From: Craspedostauros australis
Lineage: Eukaryota; Bacillariophyta; Bacillariophyceae; Mastogloiales; Achnanthaceae
Direction: 5' to 3'
NCBI GenBank assembly: GCA_026770025.1
Contig: JAMXDE010000022.1
Coordinates: 1,122,501 to 1,186,500 of the forward strand
DNA length: 64,000 nt
Below the pieces are notes generated by a model. That model saw only the letters and a program-made list of their open reading frames with translations. It was not told the origin of the DNA and ran no database searches. Made by a program: the position numbers and the translations under genes. Positions 41,805-52,834 of the stretch are shown piece by piece; positions within the stretch are counted from its first letter, which is position 1, and the number at the start of each line of letters is the position of its first letter.

Positions 41805-41816
41805 CGTTTCGAAACG
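41805..41816 (-). promoter_or_regulatory. Palindrome at the copia B primer-binding position
   Basis: CGTTTCGAAACG lies directly inside the 5' LTR of this minus-strand element and is a perfect 12-bp palindrome. A second GTTACGATTG block follows it on the coding strand. Confidence 0.7.
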
Positions 41817-42593
41817 TGTTGGAAATCCGGGGTTATAGTAGTAGACTAATCTGTTATCAGTCTGTACCGTTTTAGAACTGTGAGCACAACATGCTCATCT
41901 CCTTTCGATTCCAATTCACAACAAGCATGATTTGCAGCGGCCACCCAAGGTTACCCCCTTTAGCTTGGCTCCTTTCGTCTGCATCTCCATCTTGCGTTCA
42001 TCATGGTTCATCGCTTGCTTAGCTGAGAGTTGGAGAGTACCTACATTCGTCAAGTTCATACTCGTAGACCTGTAGGTACCTCTCCTTCGGTCTCCTGTCA
42101 CTTCACTGGTCCCACTTCATTTCAGTTCCTCCCTCCGGTCATCTCGATGGTTGCCTTTGGATGCTTGGAACTTATTGTCATCTGGATCGTGGTCTTGGGT
42201 GAATAGGGATCGCCTCTGTTTCGCTTTCTCACATTAGGTTCTCAGGGACGCATCGACTTGTTCAGATATATTGGTTGTCGCGCTCATTCGATTCACTCAG
42301 GGCTGGTGTGTTGCCATCGTCATAGATCTCTCGGTTCCCGACCGTTATTGGGACATGGCCGAGTAGGCCACTGGATGAGGGTGCTTGGATGTCGCATAAG
42401 ACAGGTAAGGCCATTGGGCTGTCCGAGTGCAACTGGTCGATTACTGGGTTGCGGTTTGTCTGGGAGATGCTATTGGGGGTTGCGGCAATCATAGGTATCT
42501 TTGCACTTAATACCATTCCGGTTCCAGTCAGTCCTCATGGGAGCTGCGGTAGAATAGGGTATCTTTGCAAAGTCGTACCCCCGATTCCTGACA
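41817..42593 (-). repeat. Copia B 5' LTR (777 bp)
   Basis: It matches 35214-35990 throughout as far as I can see. The target duplication ACCAAG follows on the plus strand. Confidence 0.93.
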
Positions 42594-45372
42594 ACCAAGC
42601 AGTATGTGATCTATTTCAAATCACAGAAGAGAGCTGAGACAGACATGACCCCCAGGGGCAGTGCTGAGTTTTGAAGCCTCAGTGGCCATGAGGAGGTATC
42701 TCAGGGCATACAGCATGCAGAAGTGGAAGCATCCAGGCTACCTGTTTGGAATTGCAAACACTGAAACAATCTGCAACAGCCTTGCTAAGCTGTGCTACCA
42801 TGCAGGCTACCCTCTCAGATACTTCTCTGCACACTCAGCCCAAACTGGAAAGAAAAATGATGTGATCTGCACCTCCAAGCTCAAGGGGGAGCCAATCTCA
42901 GTGGGCCCTGCAAATGCCAGGATCATTGGCGACTACACTACCACTTCCAATGCCCTGAGGCTATACTTCAGAAGCCTGTCGAACAGAGCTGATATGTATG
43001 TGGGACAGATAGACTCCATGCAGGAGCTTACAGTGGAACAACTACACCCAGAGTTGAAGGGAAAGATGGAGCCAATTGTGAGACCATACATGACCAAGAG
43101 CTCCTGTGCACTCTCTGATGAGTTGAATAAGGAGGTCATCAACATGGTGAACTGGTTGGACCCAGAGAAGCCAACCAGCATCACATTTGAGGGGCTGAAG
43201 GGAGAAGGGTTGCCCTGCCATCTGGTTGTGACCATATCCAGGAGAATGAGGAAGATGGATATTCTTGGGGACGGCATCCTTGCCATTGGAAGAGCAGTGG
43301 CTTCACCCAAGGAACGACATTCCAACCAGGGTATTGGCAGAGGACTCAGGCTCCTGCTTGCAACTGGAGAGCTCACCATCGAGAAGCTCTCCAAGCTTGC
43401 AGAAGGTGCCAAATTTGAAGCCAGTCACCACATGCAGAACTACTTCCAGTTGCCAAGGCTTCACTACAAGGAGGTCAGGCAACTCTCATCCAGGCCCAAG
43501 ACAAAGTTTGATGTCTTGGAGTCAACAAATGTGAAGCTCTTCATCCAGGCAGCCAAGGGCAGGCTCTCAATTCGTGCTGAGGGAATTGCCATGATTGGGG
43601 CCACCCAATATGATGCAATCAAACTGTCAGATGCCCAAGTGATGACGATTGACCAGGCCAAGTGTGATGCTATGGATATTGATGAGGCAGTCTTTTTTGA
43701 AGCAGGCCCACATGCCAGGCTGGAGGACCAGACACAGCAACCTGTGTATGAGTCTTCTGATGAAGAGGATGTGGAAGAAGAGGATCTTGAGCAAGCCAGA
43801 GCCCCTATCTATGAGTCTTCAGATGAGGATGATCATGAGGAGCCGCTAAGAGTGTGTGAAGGAGGGCCTGGATGGAAGTCTTCAGATGATGAGAAGGAAG
43901 AGGAGGAAGAGAATGTTGCCAAAGCAACACTGACAACTTCTTCAATCTCCAGGTCCAGCAAAGAAGTTCCTCCCTTCACCCTTTCCCCCAACACAGCTCC
44001 TACACTTGCCATCACTCCCAAGCCAACCCCTGCAGTCCTCAGAGAGCTACCTACCTTCACCTTGTCACCCAAGAAAGCTCCTACACTTGCCAGAGCTCCC
44101 AAACCTACCCCTTCAGCTCTGGGGACACCACTGGCAGATGCTGCTTTTGCCAGAGCATCAAGGGCAGCTCTTGAATCCATTGCAGGACCTCAATGGGATT
44201 CATCTGATGATGACATGAAGCAGCCAAGTCAGGGTGTTGCCAAAGCACCAGAATCCAAGCATGCTCCCAAACAGAAGCAGTTCATGAAGTCCAGGTGTGA
44301 GAAGGACACCAGCAGTGATGAGATGGAGTCTTTCTCCAGTGAAGGGGACATCTGCATAGACAAGGAGGAGTGGATTGTGCATATGGAGTCAGCATCCAAC
44401 TCTGCTGCAACTTGGAATCCTGATTCTGACAATGAGTCCACAGGCTGCTCCCCTGATGCAAATCATCAAAGCAAGTCTGTGGTGATTGATATGAGCAATG
44501 TGTCTGCACCTTCACATGAAGCCATCCATGAAGTGATAGAAAATCATGATACTGACAGTGATATCAGATCAAAAGTCTATATTCACCTTAGTCTATGTCT
44601 AATCTTGTTCTCCGTAGACTGCGTCAGGTCACACATGAGACTTTTGGTCATGAACCGTTTTCTCTTTCTCTGTTGATCCCATTTCCCGCAACTCTCGACG
44701 GCGTCCAGATACCTGTCTTGGTATCTGAAGATGGTAATGAGTTGAAGGATGGATGTCAGGCCCTGCCTGTCATCCTCCTTATGTGCACATGAACATACAT
44801 GTCTACTGTCTTGATGAGTGAATGTACCTGAGCATCTTGGCTCAGATACGAGCTCAGCAATCCCACCAAATTCGGCAAGATCGCATGTCTGCAATGATCG
44901 GATTTGCTGCATGCATCATTGTTGTTCCAAGAAGCAAGATCAGTCTTGGAGGTGCCATGAACCTCCTCAGTCTTCCAAACTCGACAACATCTTCATGCTC
45001 TGCACTTCATGCACTACAATTCATGCACTGCACTTCATGTTCTGCTGTGTGTTGCAGACACATGTTGCCTCAACATCATTTTCATCATTTTCTTCTCCAT
45101 CTGCTCACAATTCAGACTCCAACAGTTCTGAATTGGGCCAGCTTACATACCATCTAACATCAATTAACCACTCAGAGCACAACAACACTATCACACAGTT
45201 TCACTCTACTTCATCGACGGACTTGATCACTCCCAATTTTGAGGTAAGTACCCACTTTCATCTGTGTTCTAACAAGTGAGAAGGGTGGTGGCAAACTGTG
45301 TGGCATCATTTCACCCCCTACATCTCCAATGAAACAATCCCCAAGAGCAACCAGGGCTGCCAATCGTTCCAG
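42594..45372 (+). pseudogene. Tyrosine recombinase-like protein, copy C, C-terminal part
   Basis: It resumes at QYVIYFKSQK (the lysine region). A two-base deletion near 42655 shifts the frame, and from about 42661 it is open again for over 600 codons: KWKHPGYLFGIANTE, a degraded HxxR box (HSAQ in YFSAHSAQTG) and GDYTTTSNALRLYF with the probable nucleophile. A conserved region of unknown role (LTVEQLHPELKG to RPKTKFDVLEST) precedes an acidic tail with several YESSDEED-type clusters and two copies of a Pro/Thr/Ser repeat (FTLSPNTAPTLAITPKPTP and FTLSPKKAPTLARAPKPTP). The solo LTR at 44562 interrupts the tail, and recognisable tail sequence resumes at 45275. Confidence 0.65.
44562..45274 (+). 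repeat. Solo LTR, TATCA..CA type (713 bp)
   Basis: It starts TATCAGATCAAAAG and ends TGTTCTAACA, with AGTGA on each side (44557-44561 and 45275-45279). Removing it and one AGTGA restores the alignment of the acidic tail to copy A (ACTGACAGTG...). Its length equals that of the copia C LTRs and it shares their TATCA start and CA end, but the rest is not obviously similar. It is probably from a related family. Confidence 0.75.
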
Positions 45373-46246
45373 TTAAATTTCGTCAGTTCGCGTGTCCGAG
45401 ATGTCCCCGTAGATGGAACAAATCCGGATTGGATCGTTGTTGTTGTTGTTGTTGTTGTTGACAATAGGGACGGACTTTGTGTTTTTGTTGCTGTGAGAAA
45501 ATTGTTTGTTGCGTTGCCTTGAGCAAGCGTTCAATGTTGCAACTCGGACCGACTGGTGAAGTCGTTTGATGTCAGAGTTACGATGGGAAGACGAGAGTGA
45601 ATGCAATTGATCTGTACTGTGTTTGAAGAGTGTTTTGAGATGTGAACTTTTGCATTTTATGATTAAGTTGATGATGAAGATAATGAAGAAGATGATGAAG
45701 ACAATGAAGAGACAACAATCATGCAGGACATGTTTCTTGGCAGTGTTGTTTGCAGGAGATTTCCTGCAGACATCATTGTGCTCTCTGCAGAGCAAGACAC
45801 TTGGCTGTGTGCCTTGTTTCACTCCTTTCTTGCAATGTATCGATCCTTCAAGCATCTCATGTTCTCCTGTTGATCTTGGTTCGTTGCTGAGCAGCAGAGA
45901 GCTGTTGGGCATGACCCTTTCTTCTATCATGCTAATCATGTCAAGGGCTGGGATCTTACAGCCAAGCAGTCTTTGCAGTTCGATGCAATCACTCTTGTGA
46001 TTCAACATAAGCTGCAATGAACCTCTTGACAGGCATCTGTGATTGGTAGTCTCCAATCCCTTGTAGCTTGATAATTTTCACTTGGTCTTGGTTCGTACCC
46101 AGGGGTACGCGCTTCGCGTTGGCGGACAGTCGTGAGAAAACCAAGACCAAATATTTTTGGGGGGAAATTGTCAAATTGGACTAATCCGATTACAAGGAAA
46201 CTCCGAAGAGTGTCCTGCTGTCGGACGTCCAGGGCCTCATGTTGTA
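45373..46246. other. Unassigned; simple repeats and possible copia D LTR
   Basis: A (GTT)n run lies at 45437-45460, and a GAT/AAG-rich stretch near 45660-45715. A minus-strand ORF of 227 codons (46056-45373) has no recognised domain. The purine tract of copia D ends at 46247, so part of this stretch is probably its decayed 3' LTR, but I cannot fix the far end. Confidence 0.4.
46081..46154. other. Strong foldback with nested hairpins
   Basis: TTGGTCTTGGTT pairs with AACCAAGACCAA about 50 bases later. Inside, CGTACCC-AGG-GGTACG and CGC-TT-CGCG form smaller hairpins. It lies just inside the inferred 3' end of copia D. It could be a small inverted-repeat element, a terminator-like structure or a structured RNA. 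Confidence 0.5.
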
Positions 46247-46301
46247 ACTCTCCCTCTCGATACGTTGTGTGAGAAGGGAGTCCCTGAGGCGAGGCACACC
46301 G

Positions 46302-46637
46302 TCACCAACCCATCAACAGCTTCCTGAGCTTGATGAATAGGTCGTGGGCAAGCCCCTTCGTGAATATGTCGGCGACTTGATCTGTGCTGGCCACGTACTT
46401 GATGACGATGAAGGACTGTTTCACCCAGTACCAGAAGAAGTGATACTTGATGAGATAGTGCTTCGTGCGCACTGTGACCTGATGGTTGTTGGCCAGCGAA
46501 ATACAAGCGTTGTTGTCCTCAAACACCGTGCATTTGATGCCGGCCTCCAATTCTTGGTCCAAGTCCATTGCAACGGATATCTCGCGGATGAGTTGCATGA
46601 GTGGGATGACAACGCGCATTGCCTGTGAGAGCGCCGC
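46302..46637 (-). pseudogene. Copia D, RNase H end (distal part)
   Basis: MRVVIPLMQLIREIS, then CTVFEDNNACISLA, RTKHYLIKYHFF and ASTDQVADIFTKGLA are the end of a copia RNase H domain and tail. The frame joins that at 55091 exactly across copia C, with target GCCGC counted once. It ends in TGA followed by a purine tract (GAGAGGGAGAG, ending near 46247). Confidence 0.85.
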
Positions 46638-47350
46638 TGATAATCAGCAATTACACACAGGACAAGAGGGGAGCACCAAACACTGCACTTACTACGCCGC
46701 CTGGGTGATCAATCCAATAGGTGAAGTTGGAGATGTTTGGTGTATTTGGTTGTTGCTAAGTTAGTGTGTCAATTGATGATTGAGTTTGGATTATGAGATG
46801 ATGATCTCCTATTTCTAATGATGGTGCCTATTGCACGGTTGCTAACGTGCTGCTTGATTACCTCGTGGTTTATCTCGCAGTTTTTCCTAAAACATTGCCC
46901 AAGATGGCATGTTGATTTACACGATACTCCGTGTTATTCTCGCCTTTGGGTCTTTCTCCATCTCTCCTGGTCTTGCCTAATCTTGATCTCTGTTTGATCA
47001 CATATGGGTTGATCCGTCTACGTCGACGGGGTGCATGCATCACCCCTGACGATGTTGTTCTGGATCCTAAGTATTGTTGCCACGTGCTCGATGATGCACT
47101 CGGCATGGCTAGACAGGTCAGCGTACCATGACTAAAACATAATCTCGATTCCGAGGATCACAATGACCGATCCTCTGACGTCATACGATGATGTCAGTGC
47201 CTACGTCATGTTCGATGACCGTAGTGACCAAATATCAATCGTGTATCAAGACCCACTCGACTATACTCTCAAATCGAGTCGAATCAAAAAATAGTGAATC
47301 ACGTTTCAGTCATGGGAGATGGGTACCTAATTTCAATCTAGATGTTGATA
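46638..47350 (-). repeat. Copia C 3' LTR (713 bp)
   Basis: On the plus strand it starts TGATAATCAGCAATTACAC and ends CTAGATGTTGATA. It is followed on that strand by CTCCCCTATAG, the complement of the polypurine tract. Confidence 0.93.
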
Positions 47351-47361
47351 CTCCCCTATAG
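47351..47361 (-). promoter_or_regulatory. Copia C polypurine tract
   Basis: Coding strand CTATAGGGGAG, ending exactly at the LTR start TATCA. The same TAGGGGAG-TATCA junction occurs in the TRIM. Confidence 0.8.
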
Positions 47362-47374
47362 TCGGGAGTCTTGT

Positions 47375-50300
47375 TCATCCACCCAGAGTCTCTCCTTTCC
47401 AGAATAGAAGCGGCCTCACTAACGGCCAGTACTTCGCCCATGGAAGGAACTTGGTCATGACATCGGCTACGTTTTCCGTTCCGTCTATCTTGCAGAAATG
47501 CAGGATCTTCGCAGCTACTGCGGCACGCACGCGGTGGTACGCCAATGCGTTGTGTCGTTTGGATAACACACTGTTGGGAATGGTGGAGGATGTGATCACG
47601 CTCTGGTTGTCTCCGAACATCCAAGCGGGTCCGTCCAGTGGGATCCCCATTGCACGAAGAGTAAGGCGCATAGCAATCACTTGCTCTGTTGCCTGTCTTG
47701 CCGCTACGAATTCCGATCCATAGGTTGCAGTCTCGACGGTGGTCTGGCGTTTGCTGAACCATTCGATGGGCGTTTGGTTGAGCAGATGGAGAACACCAGT
47801 TGCAGATTTGCCTGTCACTTTGCAGTGCATGAGATTGGCATCTACAAACGTCGTCATACGAACTGCCTTGCCCTTGGGTGTTGGATCATCGTCCGCGGTC
47901 TCCTCTTCGGCGTCACCATATACAGAGTACATCCATTCATGGTCAGGGACCTTGAAGAAGCGCTCGTGATCTGGAATTCCCGTTCTGAACCTGATGGCGG
48001 CATCAGAACGCTTTCGGAGGTATCCATACACACGTTTGGCGCGGTCCATGTGACCAATCCTGGGTTGGGCTCTGAATCTAGACAAAGTCATCACAGCTGC
48101 AGCAATATCAAACCGTCCCAATGTGATGCACCATTGAAGGGCGCCGATGAGTGATTGGAATTGTCGGGTTTCTACAGGGTTTAGTTCGCGTGATGTGTCT
48201 AGCTCTGGGGCATCGTTGTATTCCATGGGACTGGTGTAGGTCCGTGGAAGCTCCCCATGCACCTGTTCGTAATTCGCCAGCATCCGTTTGATGTAGGATT
48301 GCGGGCTCATAGTCAGGGTTCCGTCTTTGTCACGGTCGAAGTCTGCGCCGAGGTGATACTTGATTGGTCCTACACCTTTCAACTTGTACTTGTACTTGTT
48401 GATGAGTGTGTCGAAGAATGACTGTGGGTCTTCCATGACAGCCATCAGATCATCTACGTACACACAGATGTATTCCCAGCATCTACCAGCATCCCTCATC
48501 CACACATCCGGGTCAGCTTTGCACTGAAAGAACTTCATGTCGCGGAGTGTGTCGGCCAGAGACTCGTGGAATCGAGCACCAGACGTGCGCAGCCCGTAGA
48601 GCGCTTTCACAATGATCATCATGTGACCAGCAAGCTCTTGGAACTCAGGACCAGCTACGAAACAGATCTTTTCTTTTGTGTATGCTTCTAGATAGGCATT
48701 ACCGATATCACCCACCATGGGCTTGAGGTTGTTGAGTTCTGCTGCAAGCAGTGCAATCCTGAATGATCTGAGATTGACTACTCCTGCATATGCCATATCC
48801 TTGCATGGATCCGTTAGGTGGCCTCCTGCTACGCATCTTGCCTTGTGCCGAAGGTCGTGCTTCACGTCGTACACCCAGAGGAGCTTGATCTGCTTGTATC
48901 CATCTGGTTTCCGAGCGTTCTTGCCGAGATCCTTGAACGTGCCATACTCGTGGAGCTGATCCATTTCTTTTCTCTCAGCGTCTACCCACTTGGAGTTGCC
49001 GTTCTTCTCGTCAAGCTGGCGTGCTTCCTTTCCGTTGCGTGGAACTTGAACACCAAACTTGAAGATAGGACCTTGTGCACGAGCTTTGCGTTTACTAGCA
49101 TTGATGAGACGATTGAGTTTCTTCTTTCTCTTTGCTAGTTTACGGAATCTTTTCCAGCCAGGCAGACCGAGGAGGTTGTTGTCTGCGGCATACTTTGCAC
49201 ATGAAACAGGGTCGTCTTTGGCTATCACGTCCAGTGGTTCCATGGTCACACTGCCATCCTCCCATTGTACCTTCACATTGTAGGAGGAGCCATTGTACTT
49301 GCTGTGACTGGAGTGGAATGGGCCTTCGTGTCCGGTGATGGCTTTGAATACGCACATCTCCCCATCGCCGATCTCCTGTTCGTGCTGCTGTTCGATGATG
49401 TCAGCTAGATCCGTGTACGCGATGAGCTCTTCGGTGTCGTCGTCGCCGTATGCGATGAGCATCTTGATGTTGTCATGGTTGGCTGCGTCTCCGTCCTTGA
49501 TCTTGCGGATCACTCGAGCTCTCCACTTGAGACCATCCTGTTGATGGAGGAAGGTCAATCCGAGCAGCTCGTCAGGACTGAATTTGGGGACTTTGACTAC
49601 GCCTGGATCTGATTCTCCATGTGATGTGGCTACCAGGTCAGATAGTGCATGCACAACGGGTTGTCTAGCTTTAGGCGTGCTGTCACTGTCGAAATCATCT
49701 GGATTTCCGGTTTCGCTAGCTTCGTCACCCACGTTACCATCCTCCCCAGAATCAAGCAGGGGGTAGTCTGCCCGTAGGTTTCGCGCGTCATCAGACACAC
49801 GTCGGATGCTCGAGCGTGGCAACAGCCGTTGCGTTGCATCATCCAGTACCCAGAACGTCAGTTCGTCACCCTTGTGCTCGCATGGTCCAGCCCAGCGTCC
49901 ACGCCGTTCCTGCGTGGTGCCTGGGAAGGCAGCGTTCCCAACCTTGTAGTACACTGGCTCCCACCAGTGGAAGTTGAGGTACTTGCTGACATCAGGGCGC
50001 TGGCCTGTGGCGGCTTGGATGGGTGTGATGTGACCGGCCGTGGACTGTGACAGATGGTTGAGCAGTCCCACGACGTACAAGGTGCAGATGAGCCAGAACC
50101 TGGCAGGGGTGCCAGTTCGGTCCATGATGCCGTTGGCGGTGCGCTTGATATCCTGGATGCGTCGCTCGACAGGATTCTGATGTTGGTGGTGTGGTTCGGA
50201 CTGGTGGTCTGCGATGCAGTACTGCCGGAGGATGTCCTTCATCTTGCCCCCGATCTGCGCCGTGGCGTTGTCGGACATCAACACGTCCATGGCACCATGC

Positions 50301-52834
50301 TCCCGAATGAAGTCCTGGACAACATGGGGAACATGGGACTCGCTTGCCAGAGGGTACACCGCTGTGAGGCGCGTGTTGGATCCCACAAACACCTGTACCA
50401 TGGTACATCCACCGTGTCCGGGGACTCCATCATGATGAGCAGGCGTGTCAGAGAACAACGTGTCCATGGAAACAACATCGTGAAGTCGGTTGACATTGGC
50501 TGCGGGGAATCTAGACTTATAGTGTTTACGCATGGGATAACGCTCGGACATGCGATACCATTGGGTAGTACATGCAAGAGTGTCACGCACGCGGTCCGCT
50601 GGAATCCACCCGAAGTACGGCCGTAGCGCATGGAAGTTGGGCGCTTTACCCACGATGTTGCGTGGCCCGGCCTTGACCGCCTTCTCCCCATCCCCGATCG
50701 TTGCAGCGGATTGAACGTACTGAACGCACTTGGAGATGGTGATGTCGATGTCGTCGTCTTCGCCGCGTTCGGTTGCGGGAATGTTGTCCAGATCAGCCTC
50801 CCCGTCCAGGACAGATGGGTCCCACTCTTGGTCGGAGGTGAAGAACACGTGTGGCAGATCGTCTAGCTCTGCTTGAGTTGGCTTGTGCATGTCCATGTAT
50901 GCAAGGCCTTGACGCACGGTGAGCGGGACGACGAATCCGTCTGGCGTGACGATGGTCTGCCGACCGCCAGGGAGGTTCTTGGGCCTCTCGTTGACATCCA
51001 ATCCAAACGCCGCGAGCTGGTTGGCAGAATGGATGGTGCGTCCTCTCCCGTAGTTGGCATACTGATGGAACCAACCGATCACCGGTCCTGAGGTGGTCTG
51101 GATGACAGCGGTGGCCGTGACCAGCGCCAGATCCTTGATCTCTGCGTCACCGATTCCAGAAACATCAGCTCGGTTGGACGTGGACTCTATCACCAGCATG
51201 TCATCTCCAACGAGACCGCCGTTCGCACCTCCGTCCACCAATGCGCCTTGCACCGTCACGTTCGCGTTGTTGAACTTGTACGATACGTTCGTGTGGGACA
51301 GGGTGTAGGTGCGACCGTCAATGACGAGGGTAGTCGGCGGGTTCCCAGACGCGCTAGACATGGCACTGGATAGCATACGGTTGATTGCTGTTCCTGCGGT
51401 AGAACTAGACTCGTTGTTGTTACTACCTTTGTTGTTGGTCTGAGTGTCCTGTTGGTCGTTCTGGTTGGATGTGGATCCACTGCGGTTGGTGTTGTTGGCG
51501 GAACGCCTAGGCTTGTCCTTCTTACCACGTCCAGACTTGGCTCGCCGGGCTTGGAGGAAGTCGCTGCGTTGCTTATCCGACAGCTTCTGGAACTCCTCTC
51601 GCGGCAGCCGTTCTCGTGTCTCCTTGCTGTAGTCCTTGTTGGGCTTCCAGAGATTGGGTCCGTCGTCCTTATCCTTCCCATGTTGCTTGCGCTGATCGGT
51701 GTTGTTGACTTGGCGTGGCGTCTTTGGCTTGTTGGCGTCGTGGCCATCGAGTTGGACAGCGTAGGATCGAACGAGCTCCACGAGGGTGTCGAACTCCATG
51801 GTGGTTGCGGACCTGCCGGGTGAGTAGGCCAGGATAGCGGTCTGCAGGTAGTCAGTCTGGAAGATAGACTGGTACAGAGCCTTGTCTGCCTCAATGGCGT
51901 TGGTCAACCACTCCTTCTTCGTTGCGTCGTCGATTGGATCATCACGCAAAGCCTCAAGTTCGTGAACCTTGTGTTGCCACAGGTCCAGGAACTGCTCACG
52001 AGTCTTGCGCCACTGCTTATCCAGCTTGAACTTGATGATCTCGTCTCGGATGCGTCGGATGGTGTTGACGGCGGTGGCACCGGTGGTGTACTCGCGGACC
52101 AGCCTGCAGTAGACGGCTTGGCCGTCACAGATCGACTCATACGGAGTGACACACTTCCTACTCTTCGTGGTCTGCAGGTTGGATACAAACACGTTGAACA
52201 GGAAGGTGGACTGCACCTTGAAGAGCTCGGCTTGTTCATCGGATGGGGTGTAGTCAACATCGAGAACATTGGAGATGCCATGAGCAGCAGCGGTGGCACG
52301 CAGGCGACGATGGAATGTAGCGAAGTATTTATCATCAGACAACTTGGGATAGTCGCTAATGTTACGCTTGATGCTACGGTTGAATTCTGCGGCGAGGTCG
52401 TGTCCGGTCTTCTCCGTTGGTTCGGTCTTCGTTGTCTCGAAGGGGAATGCGCTGGTGGCTGCGTCAGGCATGGCGGTTGAGGATGCAGGCGAGGGTGTGA
52501 ACGTCCGAGCGACATACTCCATGTATGAGGCTTGGTTGAGTTCCCGCCATGTCTCTACAGTGGGACTAGGTTGAACACTGAACCAGCCAATGGCATTTGA
52601 GAATTTCCGGATTGCTACCTTAGACAGTTGGGCTACGTAGTCGGGGTCTGGGTCAGGCACCTGGATGGTGGCGTTCATCTCAGGCATGTCTTCGCGATGG
52701 AGCGAAGCGAAATCCATGATGGTTCGGATCTCTTCGGTATGCAAGATAAGCCACTCATTGGACGAGTCGTCATATCCGAGAACGCTGAGGACGTGTGCCA
52801 GGATGGGGTCGTTGATTGGGATTGCGTTGGACAT
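47375..52834 (-). CDS. Copia C Gag-Pol polyprotein, 1819 aa
   Basis: Gag starts MSNAIPINDPILAHVLSVLG and contains ILHTEEIRTIMDFASL, a region I associate with diatom copia proteins. I see no CCHC knuckle; a basic stretch (GRGKKDKPRR) may bind RNA instead. Protease is GALVDGGANGG, with DGG where most have DSG or DTG. Integrase has D in SMDTLF, D in LMSDNATA and E in NPVERRIQ. Reverse transcriptase has YVDD near residue 1459, and RNase H has FVDANL, YGSEFVAA and GDNQSV. The layout is PR-IN-RT-RH, with wording clearly different from A and B. The ATG follows an unusually long leader of 1.5 kb. No interruption is seen. Confidence 0.96.
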   Translation of the reverse strand: MSNAIPINDPILAHVLSVLGYDDSSNEWLILHTEEIRTIMDFASLHREDMPEMNATIQVPDPDPDYVAQLSKVAIRKFSNAIGWFSVQPSPTVETWRELNQASYMEYVARTFTPSPASSTAMPDAATSAFPFETTKTEPTEKTGHDLAAEFNRSIKRNISDYPKLSDDKYFATFHRRLRATAAAHGISNVLDVDYTPSDEQAELFKVQSTFLFNVFVSNLQTTKSRKCVTPYESICDGQAVYCRLVREYTTGATAVNTIRRIRDEIIKFKLDKQWRKTREQFLDLWQHKVHELEALRDDPIDDATKKEWLTNAIEADKALYQSIFQTDYLQTAILAYSPGRSATTMEFDTLVELVRSYAVQLDGHDANKPKTPRQVNNTDQRKQHGKDKDDGPNLWKPNKDYSKETRERLPREEFQKLSDKQRSDFLQARRAKSGRGKKDKPRRSANNTNRSGSTSNQNDQQDTQTNNKGSNNNESSSTAGTAINRMLSSAMSSASGNPPTTLVIDGRTYTLSHTNVSYKFNNANVTVQGALVDGGANGGLVGDDMLVIESTSNRADVSGIGDAEIKDLALVTATAVIQTTSGPVIGWFHQYANYGRGRTIHSANQLAAFGLDVNERPKNLPGGRQTIVTPDGFVVPLTVRQGLAYMDMHKPTQAELDDLPHVFFTSDQEWDPSVLDGEADLDNIPATERGEDDDIDITISKCVQYVQSAATIGDGEKAVKAGPRNIVGKAPNFHALRPYFGWIPADRVRDTLACTTQWYRMSERYPMRKHYKSRFPAANVNRLHDVVSMDTLFSDTPAHHDGVPGHGGCTMVQVFVGSNTRLTAVYPLASESHVPHVVQDFIREHGAMDVLMSDNATAQIGGKMKDILRQYCIADHQSEPHHQHQNPVERRIQDIKRTANGIMDRTGTPARFWLICTLYVVGLLNHLSQSTAGHITPIQAATGQRPDVSKYLNFHWWEPVYYKVGNAAFPGTTQERRGRWAGPCEHKGDELTFWVLDDATQRLLPRSSIRRVSDDARNLRADYPLLDSGEDGNVGDEASETGNPDDFDSDSTPKARQPVVHALSDLVATSHGESDPGVVKVPKFSPDELLGLTFLHQQDGLKWRARVIRKIKDGDAANHDNIKMLIAYGDDDTEELIAYTDLADIIEQQHEQEIGDGEMCVFKAITGHEGPFHSSHSKYNGSSYNVKVQWEDGSVTMEPLDVIAKDDPVSCAKYAADNNLLGLPGWKRFRKLAKRKKKLNRLINASKRKARAQGPIFKFGVQVPRNGKEARQLDEKNGNSKWVDAERKEMDQLHEYGTFKDLGKNARKPDGYKQIKLLWVYDVKHDLRHKARCVAGGHLTDPCKDMAYAGVVNLRSFRIALLAAELNNLKPMVGDIGNAYLEAYTKEKICFVAGPEFQELAGHMMIIVKALYGLRTSGARFHESLADTLRDMKFFQCKADPDVWMRDAGRCWEYICVYVDDLMAVMEDPQSFFDTLINKYKYKLKGVGPIKYHLGADFDRDKDGTLTMSPQSYIKRMLANYEQVHGELPRTYTSPMEYNDAPELDTSRELNPVETRQFQSLIGALQWCITLGRFDIAAAVMTLSRFRAQPRIGHMDRAKRVYGYLRKRSDAAIRFRTGIPDHERFFKVPDHEWMYSVYGDAEEETADDDPTPKGKAVRMTTFVDANLMHCKVTGKSATGVLHLLNQTPIEWFSKRQTTVETATYGSEFVAARQATEQVIAMRLTLRAMGIPLDGPAWMFGDNQSVITSSTIPNSVLSKRHNALAYHRVRAAVAAKILHFCKIDGTENVADVMTKFLPWAKYWPLVRPLLFWKGETLGG

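Larger units (their letters stand above)
35214..42593 (-). mobile_element. Intact Ty1/copia retrotransposon B
   Basis: Two 777-bp LTRs bracket an intact 1883-codon polyprotein on the minus strand. ACCAAG precedes the element (35208-35213) and follows it (42594-42599), a 6-bp target duplication inside the YR copy C reading frame. The LTRs appear identical, so the insertion is recent. Confidence 0.95.
34277..45372 (+). mobile_element. Crypton-like YR element, copy C (with nested insertions)
   Basis: The element begins with a CATCCAGCATCAAGCC-type leader inside copia G gag. It is interrupted by intact copia B (35214-42593) and by a solo LTR (44562-45274). Its recognisable 3' part ends near 45372 (CGTTCCAG). 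The ends are approximate, since no terminal repeats are evident. Confidence 0.6.

Noticed and set aside
45373-46056. 227-codon minus-strand gene
   Set aside because: It runs through simple repeats (GTT and GAT/AAG tracts), has no recognised domain and lies between element relics, so coding is not supported.
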